A stretch of DNA of 7,274 nucleotides from an uncultured Actinomycetes bacterium (GTDB taxonomy: Bacteria > Actinomycetota > Thermoleophilia > Miltoncostaeales > Miltoncostaeaceae): assembly GCA_903928615.1 (NCBI GenBank), contig CAIYRJ010000221.1, positions 1-7,274 on the forward strand. Direction: 5' to 3'. The translations under genes were made by a program, and so were the position numbers. Under the pieces are notes generated by a model. It was not told where the DNA came from. It worked only from the letters and a program-made list of their open reading frames with translations, and did not search any database. Shown here piece after piece: positions 1 through 4,830 of the stretch. Position 1 is the stretch's first letter. The number at the start of each line of letters is the position of its first letter.

Positions 1-1
1 C

Positions 2-190
2 CTCGGCGCGCTGGCGATCCTCATCGGGTCGATCCTCTCGGCCACCCTCTCGCAGGTGCTGGCCGTCGCGCTCTACCGCTTCGCCGCGGACGGCGTGGCG
101 GTGGGCCCGTTCACCGAGGCGCAGCTCAACTCGGTGGTGCAGCCGCGCACCCGGCGCGGCCGTCGCGGCAAGGGCGAGGCCACCGCCTAG
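2..190 (+). CDS. C-terminal fragment of a multi-pass membrane protein (DUF6159-like)
   Basis: An open frame enters from the left edge and ends at TAG 188-190; the start is outside the window. The 62 visible residues begin with a hydrophobic helix (about residues 1-24, rich in Leu, Ile, Ala and Val). The motif ALYRFAADG follows, then a short amphipathic stretch and a basic tail (RTRRGRRGKGEA) that would be cytoplasmic under the positive-inside rule. A final helix followed by ALYR(Y/F)A..G close to the C-terminus resembles what I recall of the DUF6159 integral membrane family, which has no assigned function. That family call is from memory and moderate at best; the frame and membrane character are seen directly. 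It reads in the same direction as vapB but 103 bp separate them, and vapB has its own promoter, so they are probably not co-transcribed. Confidence 0.6.
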   Translation, partial: LGALAILIGSILSATLSQVLAVALYRFAADGVAVGPFTEAQLNSVVQPRTRRGRRGKGEATA

Positions 191-207
191 GCGGACTCCG
201 CGGGTCC
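191..207 (+). terminator. Short GC hairpin directly after the stop codon
   Basis: Immediately after TAG 188-190 lies GCGG-ACT-CCGC (191-201). An alternative pairing is GGAC 193-196 with GTCC 204-207. No T-run follows. It could act as a weak terminator or 3' end stabiliser for the upstream membrane gene. It is one of three hairpins that start within a CCTAGGCGG motif in this window. Confidence 0.25.
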
Positions 208-267
208 ATCGCCTGCGGCCCTTGCGACGCCCGCGTGCCAGCGTCGTCACCGGCGTGCGCAAGTGGG

Positions 268-293
268 TGCAGTCTGCATGCTAGGGTCGGGGC
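268..293 (+). promoter_or_regulatory. vapBC promoter with palindromic operator candidate, leaderless layout
   Basis: TAGGGT (282-287) fits the actinobacterial TAnnnT -10 pattern and is followed by just 6 nt (CGGGGC) before ATG 294, the spacing expected for a leaderless mRNA. No clear -35 is seen. Just upstream is TGCAG-T-CTGCA (268-278), an inverted repeat with 5-bp arms, partly continued by the palindrome GCATGC (276-281). Ribbon-helix-helix antitoxins normally repress their own operon by binding such palindromes at the promoter, so this is the obvious operator candidate. The role is inferred; the motifs are seen. Confidence 0.5.
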
Positions 294-524
294 ATGGCGC
301 GCATCATCCAAGTCCGGGACGTCGCAGACGACGTGCACGGGGTCCTGGCGGCACGGGCACGGGCGCAGGGCATGAGCCTCTCGGAGTACCTGCGCGGTGA
401 ACTCGCCCGCATGGCGTCCCGACCATCCGTGGACGAGTGGCTCGGGCGGCTGCGCCAGACCGAGCCGATGGAGTCCCCGCTGGCATCCGATGAGCTCGTG
501 CGCCGCGCCCGACGCGCTGCGTGA
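294..524 (+). CDS. vapB: VapB/FitA-like ribbon-helix-helix antitoxin
   Basis: This is a 76-residue antitoxin for the PIN toxin encoded next. Residues 1-42 look like a FitA-type ribbon-helix-helix: a short DNA-contacting strand (ARIIQVRDV), helix A (about 11-25), a GMSLSEYL turn into helix B (about 26-41). Residues 43-76 form an Arg- and Glu-containing tail with PSVDEWLGRL and a terminal VRRARRAA, the part that in FitA/VapB proteins wraps around the toxin and blocks its active site. Start ATG 294 is chosen because it sits 6 nt behind a good -10 box and gives the usual length. The stop TGA (522-524) overlaps the toxin GTG (521-523), so the pair is translationally coupled. In the family, the dimer neutralises the toxin and the complex represses the promoter; a palindrome lies at 268-278. 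Confidence 0.85.
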   Translation: MARIIQVRDVADDVHGVLAARARAQGMSLSEYLRGELARMASRPSVDEWLGRLRQTEPMESPLASDELVRRARRAA

Positions 525-919
525 GCGTCCTCGACTCATCCGCGCTCGTGGAGCTGGTGCGGCGCGGACCGCACGCGGAATGGGTGGCGGGCTGGATCGC
601 CGGTGGATGCACGCTGCACCTCGCTGACTCCGAGGGGGTCGCCGCCATCACGGGACTCATGCGTGGCGGAGCCATCACCCGCGAACGCGCAGCGGAGGCC
701 ACCCGGCTGATCGACGAGCTCCCCATCGATCGCTTTCCGCTCCACGGGCTGCTCGAACGAACGCGCGAACTCGCCGAGTCGGTGAGCGCGTACGACGCCG
801 GTTATCTCGCGCTCGCCGAGGCCCTCGATGAGCCGGTGATCACGCTCGACCGACGACTCGCGCGGGGCGCCCCCGCATCGATCCGGGTGCTCACCCCTTC
901 CGACGCGACGGCTACCTGA
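521..919 (+). CDS. vapC: VapC PIN-domain ribonuclease toxin
   Basis: This 132-residue PIN-domain protein has the full length of a VapC. The acidic metal-binding residues are all recognisable: Asp5 in VLDSSALVE, Glu38 in the second helix, Asp92 in SAYDAGYLALAEAL, and Asp110 in VITLDRRLA. The catalytic site looks intact, so the toxin is probably functional. PIN toxins of this family are Mg2+/Mn2+-dependent RNases that cut tRNA or rRNA and halt growth when the labile antitoxin is lost; the RNA target cannot be told from sequence. Translation starts at GTG 521 inside the antitoxin stop (GTGA), with no Shine-Dalgarno of its own, which argues for coupling. The 3' end runs 8 bp into the convergent M23 gene (912-919), so the two transcripts are complementary at their ends. 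Confidence 0.9.
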   Translation: MSVLDSSALVELVRRGPHAEWVAGWIAGGCTLHLADSEGVAAITGLMRGGAITRERAAEATRLIDELPIDRFPLHGLLERTRELAESVSAYDAGYLALAEALDEPVITLDRRLARGAPASIRVLTPSDATAT

Positions 920-939
920 CGGGCACCGCCACGCCGTCG
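906..939. terminator. Inverted repeat at the vapC / M23 convergent junction
   Basis: CGACGGC (906-912) pairs with GCCGTCG (933-939) across a 20-nt loop, straddling both stop codons. It is 7 bp, GC-rich and reads the same on both strands, so it could serve as a bidirectional 3' end. There is no U-tract, and in such GC-rich DNA 7-bp repeats arise easily. Confidence 0.25.
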
Positions 940-2330
940 GGCGAGGCCTGCCCGGGGGTGTCCTCGATGGGATCGGCGCCCAGCAGCAGCACGCCAGCGG
1001 CGGGCACGTGGCCCGTGGCCTGCGTGGCGGCCACGAATGCCTGCGGCACCGGGGCATTGCGCTCCCAGGCCACCAGGTACGGATAGGGGTTCACGCTGTT
1101 GCCGCCCCCGGGGTGGATCTCGAAGTGCAGGTGGGGCGGCGTGGTGATGGCCTGGCCGGTATTGCCGAGGAAGGCGATCACCTGGCCTGCCCGCACGCGC
1201 ACGCCGTCTGCCACGCCCGGCGCGTAGGCCGAGAGATGCGCGTAGTAGAACTCGTTGCCGGCGTCGTCGGTGAGCCACAGCCTGTTGCCGCCCAGGTTGT
1301 TCACCCCCACCTTCGAGAGCGTGCCGGCGGCCACGGCCACGATCGGCGTGCCCATGGGGGCGAACAGATCGGTGCCCTGGTGCCATCCCGTGCCGGCGCG
1401 CGGCGCGCCGTAGTCGTCGCTGAAGCCCACGCCATCCCCCAGCACGGGGAAGGCATAGCCCTGGGTGGATGCCACGCCCATCACGGCGCCGGGGTCGCGG
1501 CGGGGCAGCCCCAGGGTCGGGGCGGCAGCGGTGGCGCCGGGGGTGGCGTAGCCCGGCGCGGTGGCCCCGGTGGCCCCCGTGGCTGGTGCGGCGGGCGCGG
1601 TGGGAAGCGGGCTTCCCGTGGCCGGCGTGGGCGCCACTCCATCTGCCGACGGCGTGGCGGCGCCCGGTGCCGAGGGTGCGCTGCCCGGATCGGGTGACGG
1701 CGAGTCGGGTACCGCGCCACCCGTGGTGGCCTCGACGCGACCCACCACCACCTGCGTGCCGGGCGCGAGGCCGGTGGCCGGGTCGGTCACCTCGATGCGC
1801 ACCCCGTTGGCGGTGACGGCGCCGCCCGTCACGAGGCGCTCCATCATCACCATGGTGCCCACGCCGGGGATGTCCATCTGCGCCCCGGGAGCCTCGTCCA
1901 CGGGCTGGCCGAGCACGGTGATGTCGGCGGACCATTCGGTGACGCCCGCCGTGGTGGTGGCGCCGGCGGTGTCCGACCGCACGGCGAGGCGCATGGAGTT
2001 GATGACCACGCGCCCGCCGAGCAGCGACACCCCGGTGGCATCGGCCGTGGCCGCCGCCAGCTGGCCCGCGCCCCGCGGCCCCGCAGTGGCCCGCACCGAC
2101 ACGGTGCCGCCGCTCGCCACGGCGCCCGATGGCTGCCCGGACGCCGTGCGCGTGGGGAACCTCGGGCCGGCGGTGGCCGATGCCACCCCGCCGCCCGGCA
2201 CGATGGCCCCCACGGCCTTCGCGTAGGGGTCGGCGGGCCCCGGGGCCACCGCCGTGGGCACGGCGATCAACGCGCCACATGCGGCTAGCGCAATGACGCC
2301 TCCCAGCAGGGATTTCCGTCCTCCACGCAC
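912..2330 (-). CDS. Exported M23 (LytM-type) peptidoglycan endopeptidase with N-terminal anchor-P-like domain
   Basis: A 472-residue protein (numbered from GTG 2330). Residues 1-30 form a signal sequence: basic MRGGRK, then a hydrophobic core containing LAAC (Cys18), a possible lipobox. About 75-200 is a beta-rich domain resembling 'choice-of-anchor P' proteins (LLGGRVVINSMRLAVRS; later IPGVGTMVMMERL). About 205-275 is a Pro/Ala/Thr/Gly linker. About 290-420 is the M23 domain: HQGTD supplies Zn ligands His317 and Asp321, YYAHL His365, and HLHFE His400 and His402, so the active site is complete. M23 enzymes cut peptidoglycan cross-bridges or stem peptides. The last 50 residues have no recognised fold. 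The frame is open to TTG 2372, but GTG 2330 puts the basic n-region first and is preferred; neither has a convincing Shine-Dalgarno. It is divergent from NlpC/P60 and convergent with vapC. A non-enzymatic LytM activator role is unlikely given the intact ligands. Confidence 0.88.
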   Translation of the reverse strand: MRGGRKSLLGGVIALAACGALIAVPTAVAPGPADPYAKAVGAIVPGGGVASATAGPRFPTRTASGQPSGAVASGGTVSVRATAGPRGAGQLAAATADATGVSLLGGRVVINSMRLAVRSDTAGATTTAGVTEWSADITVLGQPVDEAPGAQMDIPGVGTMVMMERLVTGGAVTANGVRIEVTDPATGLAPGTQVVVGRVEATTGGAVPDSPSPDPGSAPSAPGAATPSADGVAPTPATGSPLPTAPAAPATGATGATAPGYATPGATAAAPTLGLPRRDPGAVMGVASTQGYAFPVLGDGVGFSDDYGAPRAGTGWHQGTDLFAPMGTPIVAVAAGTLSKVGVNNLGGNRLWLTDDAGNEFYYAHLSAYAPGVADGVRVRAGQVIAFLGNTGQAITTPPHLHFEIHPGGGNSVNPYPYLVAWERNAPVPQAFVAATQATGHVPAAGVLLLGADPIEDTPGQASPDGVAVPVR

Positions 2331-2464
2331 GCCCCGATTGTGGCCATCGGCCCGGACGGGGTCAACGCGCAATGCACCGAGGTGTCACCTGCAACCGCGA
2401 TTTCCCTGCTCCACGGCGATTCGTGAAAGGGTCGGAGGTCGTGCGGCCCGCTCATGCCACAACC
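2331..2464. promoter_or_regulatory. Shared divergent control region of the two peptidoglycan hydrolase genes
   Basis: This 134-bp gap lies between the start codons of M23 (minus) and NlpC/P60 (plus) and must hold both promoters. It contains AGGTG-T-CACCT (2380-2390), an inverted repeat with 5-bp arms near its middle, which is a candidate operator for a dimeric regulator acting on both genes. GGAGG at 2434-2438 looks like a ribosome binding site but is 26 nt from ATG 2465. No TATAAT-like -10 or TTGACA-like -35 stands out on either strand. I looked for the conserved blocks of the ydaO c-di-AMP riboswitch, common upstream of actinobacterial wall hydrolases, and did not see them. Confidence 0.4.
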
Positions 2465-3496
2465 ATGCGCCGTGCCCTCGCCGTCCTCATCGCCATGGGG
2501 GCCGTGGCGATGGGCATCGGCAGCACCCCCGCCCTCGCCGATCCCGCATCCGTTGCGGCGAAGAAGCGTGAGGTCAACGCGCTGAAGGCGCGCCTGAACG
2601 CCGTGGAGCAGCGCGTGTCCGCGGCAGCCGAGCGCTACAACGGCGCGCGGTGGCGCCTGTCCGTCATCAAGGACAGGCTCGTGAAGAACCAGAAGGTGCT
2701 CGAGAGGGCGATCGCCGACCTCGAGGCATCACAGCGCATCCTGGGCGACCGCCTCGACGCCCTCTATCGCCGCCCCGAGCCCAACCTCGTCGAGGTGCTG
2801 GTCTCCAGCGGCAGCCTCACCGATGCCATGAGCGAGCTCGAGACCATCGAGCGCGCCGGCGGCGAGGATGCCCAGGTGGTGGGCAAGGTGCGTCGCTTCC
2901 GCGATCGCACCATCCGCGTGCGCCGCGAGCTGGCCAAGGACCGCACCGCGGCGCAGGCGCAGGTGCGCAAGGCCGAGGCCGAGAAGGCGCGGGTCGAGGC
3001 CCTGCTCGCCGAGCGCCGTCGCATGCTCGAGAACGCCCGCGCCGACCTTCGCCAGGCGATCGCCGACGAGCGCGCGCGCCGCGCCGCGCAGGCCCGCTCC
3101 ATGGCGTCATCCGGCTACACGCCCTTCAACGGGCCGCTTCCCGACGGCGCCGGCAACGCCGAGGCCGCCCGCATCGCGCTCTCGTTCCAGGGCGTCCCCT
3201 ACGTGTGGGGTGGCGAGTCGCCCTCGGGCTTCGACTGCTCGGGCCTGGCCACCTACGCCTACCGCCAGATCGGCAAGAGCGTTCCGCACTACACCTATGC
3301 GATCTGGGGCCAGTTCCCGCAGGTGCCCTACGAGCAGCTGCAGCCGGGCGACCTGGTGTTCTTCAGCGGCCTTGGCCACATGGGCATCTACATCGGTGGC
3401 GGCAACATGGTGCATGCACCGCAGACCGGAGACGTGGTGCGAGTCACCTCGATGGCCAGCCGCAGCGGCAACTACGTCGGGGCCGTCAGGCCCTAG
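2465..3496 (+). CDS. Exported coiled-coil NlpC/P60 peptidoglycan endopeptidase
   Basis: A 343-residue protein with three parts. Residues 1-25 are a signal peptide (MRRALAVLIAMG core, cleavage likely after TPALA, before DP). Residues 30-215 are long charged heptad-like helices with the hinge LYRRPEPNLVEVLVSSGSL near 100-118, the layout of RipA/CwlO-type hydrolases whose coiled coil restrains the catalytic domain or docks to a membrane partner. Residues 230-343 are the NlpC/P60 domain: FDCSG gives nucleophile Cys258, GHMGIYIG His305, and MVHAP the third residue His317. The triad is complete. The family cleaves D-Glu-mDAP type bonds in stem peptides during growth and division. The frame is open from ATG 2372 (374 residues), but ATG 2465 places a textbook signal peptide at the N-terminus; GTG 2441 just behind GGAGG is a weaker alternative. 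It is divergent from M23 and shares a CTAG at its stop with the next gene. Confidence 0.92.
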   Translation: MRRALAVLIAMGAVAMGIGSTPALADPASVAAKKREVNALKARLNAVEQRVSAAAERYNGARWRLSVIKDRLVKNQKVLERAIADLEASQRILGDRLDALYRRPEPNLVEVLVSSGSLTDAMSELETIERAGGEDAQVVGKVRRFRDRTIRVRRELAKDRTAAQAQVRKAEAEKARVEALLAERRRMLENARADLRQAIADERARRAAQARSMASSGYTPFNGPLPDGAGNAEAARIALSFQGVPYVWGGESPSGFDCSGLATYAYRQIGKSVPHYTYAIWGQFPQVPYEQLQPGDLVFFSGLGHMGIYIGGGNMVHAPQTGDVVRVTSMASRSGNYVGAVRP

Positions 3497-3510
3497 GCGG
3501 CGGGAGCCGC
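3480..3510. terminator. Twin hairpins flanking the shared stop of two convergent genes
   Basis: Around the palindrome CCTAGG (3492-3497), which holds both stop codons, lie two short hairpins: GGGCC-GTCA-GGCCC (3480-3493) and GCGGC-GGGA-GCCGC (3497-3510). Each would sit just past the stop of one transcript: the right one for NlpC/P60, the left one for the minus-strand metalloprotease. No T-runs follow. The symmetry suits a compact bidirectional terminator; function is inferred. Confidence 0.4.
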
Positions 3511-4479
3511 GCCTCCCCCGGAGAGCGCGACGACCACCTCAACGCTGACCGCGCCCGATGCATCTGCCGGGCCGGAGGCACGCACAAGGCATGCGCCGGG
3601 GCCGACAGGGCCGACTTGCAGGTAGGCCGCCTCGCCCGCACCCACCGAGTACGTGGACGGCGTCATGCCGTCGCAGGTCACCTCGACATCCACGGCCACC
3701 TTGCCGCCCACTGAATCCGGGCGCACGACGGCCGTCACATGCCGGCTGGGACCATCAAGCGTGACGGGGATCTCGATCGAGCGTCCCATTCCGACGTCTC
3801 CGCTGCGCAGGGTGCGCGAGAGGACAGAGCCCCCTACCGGGACTGACGGATCGGTGACCGGGTCGGATGCCGCAGGGGGCAGCCCGTCGGATCGCCCGGT
3901 GATGTCGCGCTGCAGCGCGCGCAGGATCGACTCCGACGGCTGCCGCAGCCAGCGGATGGAATACACGCCGCGCATGTGCAGCGCCACGTAGTCCTCAGCG
4001 AAGACCTCCCCCACCGAGCGGCTCCATCCGCGCGAGTAGTCCATCGCCACCTTGCCCGAGCGGAGCTTCGCGCCGATGCGACGGGCTGACCACCAGCGGG
4101 GCGTCCGGACGGTGGCATCCACGTGGTGCCCGTACTCGTGCAGCAGCGTCGCCTGCACCGCGCGCGCCGGCCGGGCAGGAATGGTGATGGTTCCACGCCC
4201 GAGTGCGCCCGAGTAGCAGGCCACGGCACGGGGATCACTGCAGTGCGCGCGGATGCGCGAGCGCGGCACCACGCGGATGGTGACCGTCCCGATCTCATCC
4301 CCATGCACCGACCGGCGCAGCACATCGGCATAGCCGGCCACGTCGGCCGACTTCGCGCGCACGTCGAAGGCGATCGGGCGCCCCTGGGCGTCGCGGGCCG
4401 TGGTGCTGGCGCCCACGGCCGACAGCGGGGCGGTGGCGCAGGCAATGGCGGCGAGGGCCACGAGGGCGCGGGGTCTCAT
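3493..4479 (-). CDS. Exported HExxH metalloprotease-like protein with C-terminal beta-sandwich
   Basis: A 328-residue protein I cannot place in a named family. Residues 1-25 are a signal peptide (MRPRALVALAAIACATAPL, cleavage likely after AVGA). Residues 30-195 hold LLHEYGHHVD, an HExxH zinc motif with His114, Glu115 and His118. About 40 residues on is GEVFAEDYVALH (Glu158, Glu162, Asp163), where gluzincin-like enzymes carry their third acidic ligand. Cys80 and Cys88 could form a disulfide. Residues 215-325 look like a small secreted beta-sandwich (GGSVLSRTLRSG; alternating V/T strands; Cys269 and Cys297), similar in style to pre-peptidase C-terminal domains, ending in a GGGAAPAA tail. The frame is open to 4584, but ATG 4479 gives the signal peptide and is preferred; it lacks a clear Shine-Dalgarno. 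Zinc-protease activity is likely from the motif pair; the substrate is unknown. Its neighbours suggest action at the cell surface. Confidence 0.8.
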   Translation of the reverse strand: MRPRALVALAAIACATAPLSAVGASTTARDAQGRPIAFDVRAKSADVAGYADVLRRSVHGDEIGTVTIRVVPRSRIRAHCSDPRAVACYSGALGRGTITIPARPARAVQATLLHEYGHHVDATVRTPRWWSARRIGAKLRSGKVAMDYSRGWSRSVGEVFAEDYVALHMRGVYSIRWLRQPSESILRALQRDITGRSDGLPPAASDPVTDPSVPVGGSVLSRTLRSGDVGMGRSIEIPVTLDGPSRHVTAVVRPDSVGGKVAVDVEVTCDGMTPSTYSVGAGEAAYLQVGPVGPGACLVRASGPADASGAVSVEVVVALSGGGAAPAA

Positions 4480-4495
4480 GCGGCCATGCCAGCAG

Positions 4496-4524
4496 CAGCA
4501 CGTTGCCGAAAACACAGCGTGCTG
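4496..4524. repeat. 7-bp inverted repeat upstream of the metalloprotease gene
   Basis: CAGCACG (4496-4502) and CGTGCTG (4518-4524) are perfect complements separated by 15 nt that include an A-rich GAAAACACA. It lies 17-45 bp upstream of ATG 4479 on the minus strand, so it could be an operator or a 5' leader hairpin of that gene. No -10 box is obvious for this gene. Confidence 0.35.
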
Positions 4525-4539
4525 TTCGGAATACGTGAA

Positions 4540-4549
4540 ACCTCGAGGT
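4540..4549. promoter_or_regulatory. 10-bp perfect palindrome between divergent genes
   Basis: ACCTCGAGGT is a perfect palindrome near the middle of the 125-bp gap between the divergent metalloprotease and the microprotein-lgt unit. Its position, about 24 bp before a -10 candidate at 4573, would allow a dimeric regulator to act on either promoter. Seen in sequence; function inferred. Confidence 0.3.
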
Positions 4550-4572
4550 GCGCTGCTGGGGGCCGGCACGCG

Positions 4573-4600
4573 TACACTGGCCATGTCGACCTCCGGAGGA
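4573..4600 (+). promoter_or_regulatory. -10 box and strong ribosome binding site for the microprotein-lgt unit
   Basis: TACACT (4573-4578) matches the TAnnnT -10 pattern and predicts transcription starting near 4585. GGAGGA (4595-4600) is the strongest Shine-Dalgarno in the window, 4 nt before ATG 4605. It fixes the start of the small gene. No persuasive -35 is seen 16-19 nt upstream. Confidence 0.55.
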
Positions 4601-4604
4601 CCCC

Positions 4605-4826
4605 ATGTGCGTCGTGTGCCAGAACATTCCCGCGATCATGACCGGCCTCTCCGGCAGCGCCCTCGTGGTGCGCACGGCCGTCCGCCGGGTACGCGGCACC
4701 GCGCCGGGGCGCTATGACGGGGTGCCGCGCGCGCCTGAGCGCGCCAGCAGCGACACCCGTGCCGAGCAGGCCGCGACCCCGAGCCCTGTCACGGGCTCCC
4801 CGGCCGCACCCCGCCTGACCGCCTAG
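4605..4826 (+). CDS. 73-residue CxxC microprotein upstream of lgt
   Basis: No family is recognised. The protein begins MCVVCQNIPAIM, with a CxxC pair at Cys2 and Cys5, the only cysteines. Residues 7-22 are mildly hydrophobic (IPAIMTGLSGSALVV), too short for a confident membrane span. Residues 23-73 are Arg/Pro/Ala/Thr-rich and probably disordered (VRRVRG; later AATPSPVTGSPAA). ATG 4605 is set by GGAGGA 4 nt upstream, the clearest ribosome binding site in the window, and by a -10 box at 4573. The stop TAG 4824-4826 is 4 nt before the GTG of lgt, which has no Shine-Dalgarno, so this gene probably drives lgt translation by coupling. A CxxC so near the N-terminus could bind metal, act as a redox pair or be lipidated or acylated, but none is shown. 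A pure translational leader for lgt is the alternative. Confidence 0.7.
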   Translation: MCVVCQNIPAIMTGLSGSALVVRTAVRRVRGTAPGRYDGVPRAPERASSDTRAEQAATPSPVTGSPAAPRLTA

Positions 4827-4830
4827 CCGC

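Noticed and set aside
191..919. vapBC as part of a larger genomic island
   Set aside because: No flanking direct repeats, integrase or tRNA; composition is similar to neighbours by eye, so recent transfer is not supported beyond the TGA stop difference.
1500..1720. Tandem repeat or phase-variable tract in the Pro/Ala-rich linker of the M23 gene
   Set aside because: The protein is low-complexity, but the DNA shows no long exact tandem unit; codon wobble breaks the repeats.
1561..2226. 221-residue plus-strand open frame opposite the M23 gene
   Set aside because: Composition is low-complexity Ala/Pro/Thr/Val and it mirrors the minus-strand M23 gene, whose zinc motifs and signal peptide are real. 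Long antisense frames are common in GC-rich DNA.
802..2280. 492-residue minus-strand open frame in another phase of the M23 gene
   Set aside because: Arg/Gly/His-rich composition with no recognisable motif; it is a frame shadow of the M23 gene and runs through vapC.
2331..2464. ydaO (c-di-AMP) riboswitch upstream of NlpC/P60
   Set aside because: Often found before such genes in actinobacteria, but the conserved sequence blocks are not visible and the space is short.
2650..3714. 354-residue plus-strand open frame overlapping the NlpC/P60 gene
   Set aside because: Arg-rich with no domain; the alternative frame carries signal peptide, coiled coil and the Cys/His/His triad.
4123..4641. 172-residue plus-strand frame opposite the HExxH gene
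   Set aside because: Basic, repetitive composition and no ribosome binding site; a shadow of the minus-strand gene.
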